NCBI GenBank assembly: GCA_004352715.1
Contig: SCFE01000041.1
Span: 1,647,613-1,711,612, forward strand
From: Hofstenia miamia
Lineage: Eukaryota; Xenacoelomorpha; Acoela
Direction of reading: 5' to 3'
Length of the DNA stretch: 64,000 nucleotides
The notes under the pieces were generated by a model that worked only from the letters and a program-made list of their open reading frames with translations, searched no databases and was not told the origin of the DNA. The position numbers and the translations under genes were made by a program. Positions 23,746-34,970 of this stretch are shown in pieces; the first letter of the stretch is position 1; each line of letters starts with the position of its first letter.

Positions 23746-26113
23746 CTACGGTACTTTAAAATTAGAGGAGCACTGCTTCATTACTCCTTGATTTTGTATA
23801 AAATAAGCACTTAGTGCTTTCGTGGAAACTTCAAAAGATCGTAAATTTAATGGTATTTCATTGAAAATCTCAGCAACTTCCACAAAAAAAGAATTTTTTT
23901 TTATGTTAACTTTAGTGAACTTTTTAATGCGGTTATTAAATTTTAAATTATAATTGATTTCATTAGGAAATATTATTTTATTACCTAGAAGAATGTTGAG
24001 GAAGTACAGCAAGGAAATATATGAGAGATATTTGACTGGTTTCATGATTTGAATTTCACTGTAGAATTGCGAAACATGTGAGAACCTGGGAGAATTGGCA
24101 ATTTTACCAATTGACCAATTTGAGATAAATTCAATTTTTTGCTATTTGACAACATACTTGCCAACAGTTAGTTGACATCGATAACTAATTATGCCATATA
24201 AATTTGCACAAGTGTACTTAATCAAGAAATTCCTTGGAAGTAGAGTATTTATTAGAGGAATTCGAGGGTTGAATCTACCAAGTTTGCGGATTTTATCATT
24301 GAGAAAATCTGTGAAGTTTAAGTTAACACTGAATTTGACACCAAGGTAGACAGCTTTATTAGAATTCAAACTAGTATCATTGTTAGACTTAATTGAGAAT
24401 TGGTTGGCAATATCACTTTGAAAAGCGTGCAAGATAATGAACTGTGTTTTGTTAATATTCAAATGCAGTTCGTTTCTGTCAAACCAGGTTTTAATGCTAT
24501 TGAAGTCATGGGAGAGTAATTTAGTATGGGGAAGCATGTTATTAGCATTTATGTATAAACAAGTATCATCTGCGTACTTTATGATTTTACAGTATTTTAG
24601 ACAGTTGACAATATCATTATCAAAAATATTGAAGAGAAGGGGCCCTAGAATAGAACCCTGCGGAACTCCTCTGAGAATTTTCTTGTAAAAAGACTGACTG
24701 TGACCAAGCTTAACAGCTTGATACCTATCAGTGAGAAAGCTTTCAAGTAATTTGAGAGCGTCAACACTAAGCCCATATTTTATCAGTTTTTTTTAATAAA
24801 ATGGAATGCGACATATAATGTCGAATGCCTTAGATAAATCAAAGAAAAATATGGCAACATATTCACCGCTGTTTTAGCCATTTACGCCATTCAATACCGT
24901 AAAGCAAAGCGTCCACATTTGATTTAGACTTTCGAAATCAAAATTGATGCTTAACAATTAGATTAGAATCTTCAAAGTAACTTTGAAATTGATAGCATAA
25001 ACCTCTTTCAAAAAATTTTGCAAGCATGTGGTTAACGGAAAAAGTCGATAATTTGAAGCGTTTTTGAGATCCTTGTTTTTATAAATAGGAGACATTATTG
25101 GTTATTTAGGTATTTTGGGGAAATATGAATGACGAATATAAAGATTAAGCAGATAAGTCAGATGAACAATGGTATTAGAAAAAGCAAGTTTCAAGAAAAA
25201 GTTCGGGATATTTGAGGGCCCTTTTGACTTGTAATTATTCATGTCATTAACATTTCTTAGGACTTCACTTTCTTAGAAAAAACTAAAATATAACAATTAA
25301 TCAATGCATGCTAAATTGTCATTATAAGCAGTGGGTTGCTATAAATTTTTCGCACAATGAAAAATTCATTCATGTAGTTTGTATTTTACACACATTTCTG
25401 AGAAGTTTACTAGTTATATTAGTAAGTTTTTTGCTATTACTGTTACACACAGTGTTAGCATAACTCCATTGTTCTTTAGGTGTCTTAAGCTTTTGAAACG
25501 TTCGATAAGTAAAATTTTTCAAGCAGCGTTTCTCTAACAAATTAAAAGATTTCTTCTTGTGATTTTGACTACTGCCACTTCCTAAAACAATCAATTAGTT
25601 TATTTTTTTAGCACTCAAAGCTGCGTCAGAATTTAAATAAGTGGAAACTACTAAAATTGCGAAAGGGTGAATATACATCAACAATGTACTCAATAGTGCC
25701 AAGGTAACTGATAAATACATCGTACGCATTTTCAATTTTATAGAGAAAACTCCAATTAACACTGTACAAATCGAAAAGAAATTGCTCGATTTTGAAATTC
25801 TCAGTAGTCCACTTTATTAAATCACCTCTCTTACAGTTGTCCACTTTATTAAATCACCTCTCTCAAAATTGTTGACATGCATTTCATTGTCAACAATCAT
25901 TAGCAGACTATGATCGCTGAAATTACATGTGAAACAATAGCTTGAGTACCTGTCAAAATTATTTGTTAAAATGTAATCAATTAAAGAACTGCTGGTTTGA
26001 GTGGTAAGTGTGGGAAGCTTGTTTATGGAGTAAAGACTATGTTCATTAAGCAAATGTTTGATAAGATAAGCTTGTTTCTTGTCAAAAAAGTTGATGTTAT
26101 AATCTCGACACAT
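23746..26113 (-). mobile_element. 5'-truncated LINE (CR1/jockey-like), endonuclease tail to C-terminus
   Basis: The best-preserved LINE here, minus strand. From 26113 downward it shows several blocks. (1) The end of an apurinic-type endonuclease: CRDYNINF (family GDFNI), TTQTSSSLIDYIL and FSDHSLL (the SDH box). (2) A linker with KRCLKNFTYRTFQKLKTPKE at about 25500. (3) The RT: FFDLSKAFDII near 24840, GVPQGSILGPLLFNIF near 24660, YADDTCLY near 24565, then a NELHLNINKTQFI stretch. (4) A C-terminal block, FVEVAEIFNEIPLNLRS near 23870. In the family the endonuclease nicks target DNA and the RT primes on it. Frameshifts and stops divide the frame, and the endonuclease N-terminus is missing, so it is dead; the RT catalytic boxes themselves are intact. 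Confidence 0.9.
25808..25863. repeat. Short tandem duplication (32 bp period)
   Basis: A 24 bp core starting TCCACTTTATTAAATCACC occurs at 25808 and 25840, inside the LINE between its endonuclease and linker regions. It breaks the LINE frame. Confidence 0.9.
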
Positions 26114-26397
26114 AATTTTATTGAAAATTGCGGCTTAAGTATAGCTGTATAATTACTCATTAAGGTAGTGAGTAAAGCAGAAAGAAATTGGCAAATTTAG
26201 AATGTACATGTATTGCACAAACATATTTCGAATTTTAATAAATATAGTGATTCACAAACTCCCAATGTCGTACAACAATTTTTTCTGAAGAACTCTACTC
26301 ATTTTTTTAAATATGTCGCTATGTACACCGTGATATGCTATGTACGCTTTTTGAACATTTTGTACGTACATTGTACATAAAGACATATTATAACTGC

Positions 26398-26440
26398 ATA
26401 TATATATGTATATATATATATGTATATATATATGTATATA

Positions 26441-26471
<31 letters not shown>

Positions 26472-26476
26472 ATATA
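26398..26476. repeat. (TA)n/(TATG)n microsatellite
   Basis: Alternating TA with regular TATG interruptions. Confidence 0.95.
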
Positions 26477-26863
26477 CACGCACACCTACCTACCTACCCT
26501 TAGTTAACTAGTATCTGTATTTGTTGACACATTTTCGAGTTTGCTTCTTGTTAATAACATTACAGACGACTGTTTCTGTGAAAATCGAAAAACTGGAATG
26601 CACTTTGTTCAATTTCGGTTTTGAGTAAAACTATGGCTTAAGTTTAACCACAACGCCTCCAAAATTTTAAGGACTCATATTTAGGTCATGTTAATCTACC
26701 AAAACTTAAGATGAATATACTCAAAATATGCTAGCAAAAACATGAAATTCACCTGGACAAGTAAAGCTCTTAATGACTTTATATACCGTACAACCTGGAT
26801 TTAGCGCCATCCGATTTAATGCCAACTCTGATTTACCGCACAAATTGGCATGCACGAAGCCAT

Positions 26864-26864
26864 N
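26864..26864. other. Single-N contig join
   Basis: One N between AT-poor and (TA)n sequence. No duplicated flank is visible here. Confidence 0.8.
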
Positions 26865-26880
26865 TATATATATATATATA

Positions 26881-27914
26881 AGAGTTGGAAACGGGACGGA
26901 ATTCCATCCCGGTTCTGTACCGGGCTCATCTATTCTTGTCCCGGGCCTGTCCTGTTTGATGCTTACCAAATCTTACAAATCTCTTCCCGTATTTTGAAAA
27001 TAATAAATATCATTCAAAAAATTTATTTTCCTTTAAGTGAAGTACAAATAAAATATATCAAAGAGAAATGGGTCCACTGACTGCTGCTGACTCCACAAGC
27101 TCCACTTCTTAAGCATAAATTTAAAATGAATGATTATTTTGTTTGACTACAGCGCTACATGTCCAGACTTCTTCAAAACATAATCTGACAAAAGATTATC
27201 TTTCGATAAGATTATCTCAATAACCTATTTTTGAGTAAACATTCTGTCCAATAGCCTATCATATACATCAGATTATCTTCAATTATGGGCTCAATAACCT
27301 TTTAATTTGTTTTTTTACAAGCGCATACCATTTAATAGTTTATTAATAAAATCTATATGATATGTTCCAACTTGGATACTTAAGCACTGTGAATTACTAC
27401 TCTAATCAGAAATCATGAATCGTTCTGTTTTTTATGGTGTTTTCTATCTTACCGTTTTGAAAAACAAAATAACAGCATTCGAAAATAACTTGGCTCTACA
27501 CAATATAAATAGAAAATGAATTATTTTCTAAATTGTCTCAAAATATACCTGAAAAAGATTTGCATTGCTACGAGGACATTTAGTACATATACTAAATCTG
27601 TAAAATTAATATTTTTAGTGAAGATAATTTAGATTATCTAGATAACCTATATAGATAATCTATTATTAGCTTTTTTGATAAAATATTATTGACGATAAGA
27701 TATTGAAATAGCCTGTACATTTATTTATTGATTACGTGAATGCTTTTAAACAATAATGCTTAAGGTTTAAAGGGGGATAGAAGACTTAAAAAGTATCCTT
27801 CGAAAGCATTGGGAATATGGACTAACCCGTTTTGGCTAAAGAATTTCATCGCGGGCCCGGCTCGAGCTCTTCTCGTCTCGTCTCGCCGTATATCCCGTCC
27901 CGTTTCCAACCCTG
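26881..27914. mobile_element. Non-autonomous hAT-like element with GTTGGAAACGGGACGG termini
   Basis: The left terminus reads AGAGTTGGAAACGGGACGG and the right terminus, reverse complemented, reads CAGGGTTGGAAACGGGACGG: a clear terminal inverted repeat about 1,030 bp apart. Subterminal DNA on both sides is GC-rich; the core is AT-rich and has no transposase. CAGGGTTGGAAAC-type ends are common in hAT-like MITEs. Both ends abut (TA)n, so an 8 bp target duplication cannot be read. The core carries several copies of the near-palindrome AGATTATCT/AGATAATCT (about 27190-27275 and 27630-27660), possible subterminal transposase-binding motifs. Family placement is an inference; the inverted repeat is directly visible. 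Confidence 0.65.
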
Positions 27915-27923
27915 ATATATATA

Positions 27924-28923
27924 NNNNNNNNNNNNNNNNNNNNNNNNNNNNNNNNNNNNNNNNNNNNNNNNNNNNNNNNNNNNNNNNNNNNNNNNNNNNN
28001 NNNNNNNNNNNNNNNNNNNNNNNNNNNNNNNNNNNNNNNNNNNNNNNNNNNNNNNNNNNNNNNNNNNNNNNNNNNNNNNNNNNNNNNNNNNNNNNNNNNN
28101 NNNNNNNNNNNNNNNNNNNNNNNNNNNNNNNNNNNNNNNNNNNNNNNNNNNNNNNNNNNNNNNNNNNNNNNNNNNNNNNNNNNNNNNNNNNNNNNNNNNN
28201 NNNNNNNNNNNNNNNNNNNNNNNNNNNNNNNNNNNNNNNNNNNNNNNNNNNNNNNNNNNNNNNNNNNNNNNNNNNNNNNNNNNNNNNNNNNNNNNNNNNN
28301 NNNNNNNNNNNNNNNNNNNNNNNNNNNNNNNNNNNNNNNNNNNNNNNNNNNNNNNNNNNNNNNNNNNNNNNNNNNNNNNNNNNNNNNNNNNNNNNNNNNN
28401 NNNNNNNNNNNNNNNNNNNNNNNNNNNNNNNNNNNNNNNNNNNNNNNNNNNNNNNNNNNNNNNNNNNNNNNNNNNNNNNNNNNNNNNNNNNNNNNNNNNN
28501 NNNNNNNNNNNNNNNNNNNNNNNNNNNNNNNNNNNNNNNNNNNNNNNNNNNNNNNNNNNNNNNNNNNNNNNNNNNNNNNNNNNNNNNNNNNNNNNNNNNN
28601 NNNNNNNNNNNNNNNNNNNNNNNNNNNNNNNNNNNNNNNNNNNNNNNNNNNNNNNNNNNNNNNNNNNNNNNNNNNNNNNNNNNNNNNNNNNNNNNNNNNN
28701 NNNNNNNNNNNNNNNNNNNNNNNNNNNNNNNNNNNNNNNNNNNNNNNNNNNNNNNNNNNNNNNNNNNNNNNNNNNNNNNNNNNNNNNNNNNNNNNNNNNN
28801 NNNNNNNNNNNNNNNNNNNNNNNNNNNNNNNNNNNNNNNNNNNNNNNNNNNNNNNNNNNNNNNNNNNNNNNNNNNNNNNNNNNNNNNNNNNNNNNNNNNN
28901 NNNNNNNNNNNNNNNNNNNNNNN
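27924..28923. other. Assembly gap (1000 N)
   Basis: A conventional 1000-N placeholder. It interrupts the region between the hAT-like element and the promoter-like block. Confidence 0.99.
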
Positions 28924-29185
28924 ACATGCATGACGTCAGTAAAAGAAACTAAAAAATGCAAACTAAATTAGGCCACATAAATAACACAAAAACTGGTAAA
29001 AGTACATGCATGACGTCAGTAAAACACCCCCCGCCAATATCCACGACGCCTCAGGTCAAAGGCCACCCCTCTCGACCAATCACAAAAAAGTGACACCTCC
29101 TGGACTCCACCTCTCGACCAATCAGAAAAAAGTGACACCTCCTGGACTCGCTTATATACTACTCATGAACACCTCTATTGGAGAA
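28924..29185 (+). promoter_or_regulatory. Promoter-like block: two CREs, two CCAAT boxes, TATA box
   Basis: A GC-richer island with an ordered set of polymerase II promoter motifs. Full palindromic CREs (TGACGTCA) lie at 28931-28938 and 29011-29018, each inside an identical ACATGCATGACGTCAGTAAAA, exactly 80 bp apart. An AGGTCAAAGG nuclear-receptor-type site follows at about 29054. Then comes a 42 bp tandem repeat containing CGACCAATCA (CCAAT at 29076-29080 and 29118-29122) and GTGACACCTCCTGGACT. A TATATA box lies at 29153-29158, 7 bp after the second repeat unit. Tandem enhancer units upstream of a TATA box are typical of transposon or viral promoters and some host genes. No coding sequence follows; the predicted start near 29185 leads into AT-rich DNA. 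Upstream context is lost in the gap. Confidence 0.5.
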
Positions 29186-29544
29186 CATGCTTGAATGCAA
29201 ATTGAAGAAAAATTGTGCTAAAATATATCTTTTGCATTTAAGTTATAGAGCTTGTTTGAAGCTTTTCCTGGGCAGTTTAAACTAAAAATAATACATTTGT
29301 CTTTTTTTTTAAAAATTTTACTACATGTAATAATAAGATATATATTGGGAATAGTAAAAAATTTAATAATGTAACATTTACAGCTATAATATGGTCAACC
29401 CCGATTCATCACTCACCTCGCTTAGTGGTAAAAAATGTCTTTTTACATAGAATGACGCTAAATCGAGGTTATATTGTAATTTTCTATAAAATAGTTTAAT
29501 GCAAAAATATGCTTCTTGACTGAATATAAGATGATGCAAGACTT

Positions 29545-29622
29545 ACATATGTATAAATATATATAAATACTCACATTATATATATATATATATATACGTA
29601 TATATTTTACTATGTATATATA

Positions 29623-29662
<40 letters not shown>
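29545..29662. repeat. Two (TA)n microsatellite tracts
   Basis: Interrupted TA runs from about 29545 to 29662; the second tract is the longest. They follow the right end of the pogo-like element. The DNA from 29663 to 30090 is non-coding. Confidence 0.95.
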
Positions 29663-29666
<4 letters not shown>

Positions 29667-30090
29667 ACCAAAAATATGAAATATTTTATTAACCTCGCGG
29701 CTTTCTTTGCAATCAAAGTTCGATTATCTTGATGATAATTTATATTCCCTCCGTAATTACTAATGGCTTCCGATTTCGCATCTTTGATCTTCTATTTAAT
29801 TATTTATTCATGTATAAGTATAAATATATCTGCCCGGTTTAATTTCGCAAATAGCTATATAAGAGTGAGTTCGAATTTAGCGTAAGTATTTTAATGAATT
29901 TGATATAAAACAAACCTTAGCTAAAAGGTAATTTATAAATAGATATACATTTTATGTTTTGGGATGCATAAAAATGAATCTCTAGTAGCGAGAGTTGACT
30001 GAGGATCGAGTTCATTAAAGTCTTTCAGAAGATTATTCATATTGCCAAGCTTCAATGAAGCTTGTAAAATACATATTTGGATGTATTTTT

Positions 30091-30279
30091 GTATATATAT
30101 ATATATACATATATATATACATATTTATATATATATGTATTTATTTATGTTTATATATATATTTATATATTTATATATATGTATATATATGCATATATAT
30201 GTATATATATGTATATATGCACATATATGTATATATATGTATATATATACATATACATATATATATATATATATATATA
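30091..30279. repeat. Long (TA)/(TATG)/(TATTTA) microsatellite
   Basis: About 190 bp of compound TA-rich repeat directly abutting the mariner-like element. The Tyr/Ile open frames across it are artefacts. Confidence 0.97.
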
Positions 30280-31195
30280 GGGTGGCCCACAAGTAACTTT
30301 GCATTTTAAAAATTAAATAACTTTTTTTATAAATATATTTCTATTTCCCTTTTCAGAATTATAAAGTATAATCTTTGGTATGGTGAAGTTTACAACAGAA
30401 CAACGAGTGAAGATAATTGAATTTTACTTTGAAAGTAGAAGGTCAATTGTTGCAACGCAAAGATCGTAAAAGCGCCATTTCAATGCTCGACATCCCCATA
30501 GTAGGTCTGCAATAATGAACTTAGTGATAGGTCTAGAAATGACATTGAGTTTATTCACAAGTTGATCATGGGAAATGAAGCTCATTTCCATTTGGATGTG
30601 AATAAGCAGAATAGCAGATTCTGGAGCATCGAAAATCCACGCCAATTCATGCGAGTCTATTGCACTCGGTTAATGTCGCAGCATGGTGTGGAGGAACATC
30701 AGAAAGGTGTATTGGGCTCTTCTTCCTTGAAGATGCAATTGAAAATGCTGTGACTGTAACAAATGAGAGATATCGAGACATGCTAGTGAATTTACTTCAA
30801 ATTCAGTTAGCAAACATGGCAGGGTATTTGTTGCAACAAGATGCAGCAACTGCACATATCGCTTGAGCCACAATGCAGTTGTTAACTGCAATGTTTCAGG
30901 ATCGGATTATCTCTCGTAATTCCGATTTTGAATGTCCTCCGCGCTCTCCTGTTTTCACAGCAACAGACTTTTGGATTTGGGGATATATTAAAGGCAATGT
31001 ATTCGCAAATAAGCCCCGAACTATTCAAGAACTTAAGGCAAACATTTGACAGGAAATGGAGGCTATTTAAGACACATTATCTTTCGTAATTAATTTAGAA
31101 CTAATTTACAGAATCTAAACTTTGTAATAAAAAAGGATTTATTTAAATAGTCATTTTAAAAAAATATTATTAGTTTTTAAAATGTAAACTGACTT
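30280..31195 (+). mobile_element. Dead Tc1/mariner-superfamily transposon
   Basis: A transposase relic runs from ATG at 30380. MVKFTTEQRVKIIEFYFESR is the N-terminal DNA-binding start of this transposase type. After a deletion of much of the helix-turn-helix region comes NEAHFHLDVNKQNSRFW, where the family has a catalytic Asp in DEAHF and this copy has Asn. In another frame follow AWCGGTSERCIGLFFLEDA, VTVTNERYRDML, LLQQDAATAH (second catalytic Asp) and CPPRSPVFTATDFWIWGYIKG (third acidic position), then NKPRTIQELKANI. Frameshifts and stops interrupt it. Termini: GGGTGGCCCAC plus AAGTAACTTTGCATTTTAAAAA on the left; the matching inverse AAGTCAGTTTACATTTTAAAAA on the right (31174-31195) lacks the outer 11 bases. 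TA lies at both edges. Confidence 0.88.
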
Positions 31196-32550
31196 ATATA
31201 TATATATATATATACTAAACAGTTAGAAAATCGAGGTTTATTGACATGGAAATTAATTGTTTTGAATTTGCTGTTTAAATTTCAAAGCTTTGTGCTTTAG
31301 GTGTCAAATTAAAAACAGGTTACGTGGATTGATTTCCTTTTTGTTTGCTATTATTTTGAACACCTTCACCAATTAAATACATAAATTAAATATTTTGTTG
31401 TTTTTGATGACTAATTATGCCTTTCATGACATTCCCCGACCCCGGTACACATTGAATTATATCGGACAATTAGGTCAATTAGAAAAACAGTTTGATGTTT
31501 TCTATCAAAGATTATGAGAAGAACATGGCATTTTTAATGCCATATATTATGTTTAGATATATATGAATATCTTTACAACCATGTCTTTCCTGATCATGCA
31601 TTTTCACTTCTAGGTTGTGTCATGTTCTCATTAAGTCCGAATTGAGTTTGATGAAAAACTAATCTCAAGCTCAAACTTACTCGGTATTTCTATTTGTTTA
31701 CCTTAGCTTAAATCTAAGCTGTGTTACCCTAATATATGGAAGAGAAAATAAACCCGCATTTATTTAATGTCATTACAAATTCTTGCGCAGAGAATGAGAA
31801 TTCAGAGATAGAATTGGGTAGAGCAGAGCAGATGTATTGAAAATGATAGGTCGAAAAGTAGGCAAACATTGATTATGTAAGCAACAGTCAACCCAAATGC
31901 TATTAATTTATATACAATGTGTTGAAGAATAAGTCTTGCATTTTGAAATTTTACATTGGTATCATATATGTACAGAGCCGGAAAATATAAACCGTAACAA
32001 ACAATTTTATTGTTTTTTAGTGACTCTTCAACACACAACTTTAATTTAATCAAGTAAATGGTCACTTTTAATTTGCACAAATGTGTGCTAAAGTATTCCA
32101 GATTGACACAAAACTTTTATAATGCAATCTGGCTACACGTTGCTTCACATTTCCTTATGTGCTTTATGCATTAACTTCATCAAGAGTAAACTTGAGTGAT
32201 CTATGAGATGCAACAGTTGTTTCAAGTTGCTTATGATATTCCTACGTGATATCCCATTAGAGTTTATTTAAGGCCTACTTAAATATTTTTAGTAGGTCTG
32301 GGTTTATTGGAAGTCTTGTTGAATCAATGCCAAGATGCTGTCAGCAAGTGATTGATCATCATGGAAGATCCATTGCCTACTGATCTCCTACCTCTGAGAA
32401 AGCAACACTGGCAATATTCAAGGCTAACATTTGCTTAATGATACTCTAAAATCCATTGAACTTTCCAAATAATGTGTAATTTGTTTTAAATATATTTGAA
32501 TAACAAAAATGTACTAACATAATGTTGTTACGGTTTATATTTTCCAGCCC
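31196..32550. other. AT-rich non-coding stretch
   Basis: Starts with a short (TA)n tract (31196-31214). No supported gene. Confidence 0.5.
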
Positions 32551-32552
32551 TT

Positions 32553-32619
<67 letters not shown>

Positions 32620-32739
32620 NNNNNNNNNNNNNNNNNNNNNNNNNNNNNNNNNNNNNNNNNNNNNNNNNNNNNNNNNNNNNNNNNNNNNNNNNNNNNNNNN
32701 NNNNNNNNNNNNNNNNNNNNNNNNNNNNNNNNNNNNNNN

Positions 32740-32768
<29 letters not shown>
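32551..32768. repeat. (TA)n microsatellite broken by a 120-N gap
   Basis: TA runs on both sides of an N block at 32620-32739; the gap is collapsed repeat. Tyr/Ile open frames here are artefacts. Confidence 0.97.
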
Positions 32769-32770
<2 letters not shown>

Positions 32771-34164
32771 CATTTTTGAAATCTAATAAACGCTAAGTTT
32801 GCATATAGTCTATCACTAGTTACGTTATATCAATATTTCATTTTGTGTGGAGCTTCAAAAATAATTACGCAAACATTGGATTAACGTAACAATATAATTT
32901 CCTCATCAAGGTCTTTCTTTTCACTTTCATGTGTAAACTATCAACAAGCCTTGAGACATATTATATCAAACTGATTAGATAAATAGATTTTTAAATAATA
33001 ACAAAAACACTTTAGATTTTATACACAGATTTTGAGCATTGTAACTACCAAGTGAAATTCAGTATTTCCTCTAAAAAAATTTCTACATGTAAGTTTGATC
33101 ATTTGGTCCTATTGATGTTAATAAAAAATTAAATGCGTAACTGGGGGCCATGCTTTTTTGTTAATTTTTTTTGTAGATTTTATCTAAAATTTAAATCCTC
33201 GCACCAACTGTTCTTTGAAAAATATATATAAAGCAGTGGCGTCAAACTTTTGTATGTAATTTTTTCAGTTTTTTAACTTTCTCGTACTTTTGATAGATAC
33301 GTAGAACTAATTCCAGAATTAGTCATTTACAATTGAGACTTCACAGCAATATGTCACAAGAATTTTGTGTATCAATGCCTACAATAAATATGCATGCATC
33401 AGTTATCCTTTTTATAAGCACGTAAAAGCTATTGACAGTCAACAAACTGAAATTTTCAATTATTTTGAAAAAATGAATGTTGAAAATTTGTTCCCTAACG
33501 TTAAGTGCTAAATAATACACATTTTGCAAAAACAAAACTTTTGTCATTATCACATCAAGAAATGTAAATTCTCTCAGATTTGAAGTATGAGATTAGTTAT
33601 TCAGTATCTTTCTGAAAAAAAGTTTGCATATATTGAAGAGTAACAAAAGACTGAAGAGTTCGTGCTTTACTAAAAATGACAATCCAGCTAAAAATATTGT
33701 AGTAAGACTGACTTTTTCGGTATTTTGAAAGTGAGAATATTTTGAATCAGGACACTGTTGCAGGATTTAATAGATAGAATTGAGAACATTTTTTATTCAA
33801 AGTAAATATTTAAAAATCTATTTTCTGTTTTCGCCGTGTCATTCTCTGTACATTTAGCAAAACTCTGAAGAAATACTAAAAGAATGCTGCAAACAATCAT
33901 TGTGAAGGATATTGAACGAAAAACAAATTTTTGTAAAAAATGGTTTTTCATTAAAGTTGACTACAAATTAATAACAGTTGTCTTTTAAATTTTTGGAGGC
34001 ATATTTTACACATTATTTAATTGAATTTTAAAATTGTTACTAGTAGTTTGAACAATTAAAATTTAATAAAAAATAAATTTAATGTGATCTTTAAGTTTAA
34101 GAGATGCCCTAATTCAATATTTGGGTCGTCTTAATTTTTTGATCCAAAGATGATATCTTAATGC
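32769..34164. other. AT-rich non-coding stretch
   Basis: No supported gene. A transposon-terminus-like string (CAGTGGCGTCAAAC) is at 33234. Confidence 0.5.
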
Positions 34165-34970
34165 ATTTCTTTTGGAATTGTACTGTTTTTAATATAGTTT
34201 ATATATCTTCCACACTTGGTACATCCTGATCAAGTTTATTATTCTTAAGTAGATTATGTCAAACAGTCATTTCTAATTCATATCTGAAAGCTTCAATATT
34301 TTCATCTGACATGCCATAAACCGTAGCATACCTGTTTCTGGGTTTTGAGTTACAAGTCTTTAAAGGGAGAACAAATATGCTCTTATGATCAAAGTTTCCC
34401 AACCGTAAATATGTAAAAGTACAGCATAAATCAGGATTTGATAAATAACAAACATCTATTTGCAGGTAAATATGTTGGTTCAGATGTACAGTTTACCAAG
34501 TTAAAATACTCAAGAGGTTGTAGCTTGGGTTTATTTGCATCACCTGTTGCCATAAAAATGCATTTGGAGAGTTTTCCTTAATTTTCTGAAGCATTTTAGG
34601 CAGTTCCTCAGCATTTTCAGTTTCCGACTCTGCGGGAGTATGTATAGATTGATGACTGACAAGTACAGAATTATAAGCTGATGGCAGAAATTTTGGTCTG
34701 CATTTAATTCAGAGCGATAGCTGTTCAATAACTTTTGCTCTATTTTCACACCACCTTTTATTGATGGATGTTTTTAGACACCACCATTACTTTCTGTAAA
34801 ATTGTTGACATTTCTATCAACACGAAATTGATAGAAGTTATCTAGACTGAAATACAAGTCATCTTTTACTAAGTTGGTTTCTTGTATTGTTATGACACAC
34901 ACATTATTGAAAAGTCTTATCCACTCCTCCAACTTTGGTAATGTACTCAATAAAAAATTATTCATTCTTT
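34165..34970 (-). pseudogene. LINE endonuclease domain (decayed)
   Basis: Minus strand from 34965: an N-terminal 63-codon frame with LSTLPKLEEWIRLF, CVITIQETNL (the family's I-x-x-QET catalytic Glu block) and FRVDRNVNN...NGGV. In other frames follow IHTPAESETENAEEL...MLQKIKENSPNAF (the Y-R-P-P...E-L region), GDANKPKLQPLEYFNLVN, LDVCYLSNPDL and LGNFDHKSIFVLP (the SDH box, here FDH). A tail reads NRYATVYGMSDENIEAFRYEL. This is the apurinic-type endonuclease that nicks target DNA for LINE insertion. Frameshifts and stops separate the blocks. No RT follows downstream, so only the 5' part of an element remains. Confidence 0.8.

Larger units (their letters stand above)
26786..29476. mobile_element. 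Probable pogo/Tc1-like element (terminal inverted repeats, TA target)
   Basis: The left end (26786-26806, after TA at 26784-26785) and the reverse complement of the right end (29456-29476, before TA at 29477-29478) match at 17 of 21 positions. They share the core AACCTSGATTTAGCG, which resembles the AACCTCGATTTA type termini of pogo/Tigger elements. TA on both sides fits the target-site duplication of the Tc1/mariner/pogo superfamily. The interior holds a second inverted-repeat element (26881-27914), a 1000-N gap and a promoter-like block. No transposase is visible; it may lie in the gap or be absent. Chance pairing of two unrelated termini of the same family cannot be excluded. Confidence 0.55.

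Noticed and set aside
26786-29476. A bacterial-type system, CRISPR array or toxin locus
   Set aside because: The direct repeats are a microsatellite, a transposon terminus pair and a promoter-like tandem repeat. No array of evenly spaced repeats with unique spacers, and no prokaryotic gene organisation, occurs anywhere in the window.
30042-30309. 84-codon Tyr/Ile-rich frames over the microsatellite (similar ones at 12468, 26252 and 32522)
   Set aside because: Direct translation of (TA)n and (TATG)n repeats; not proteins.
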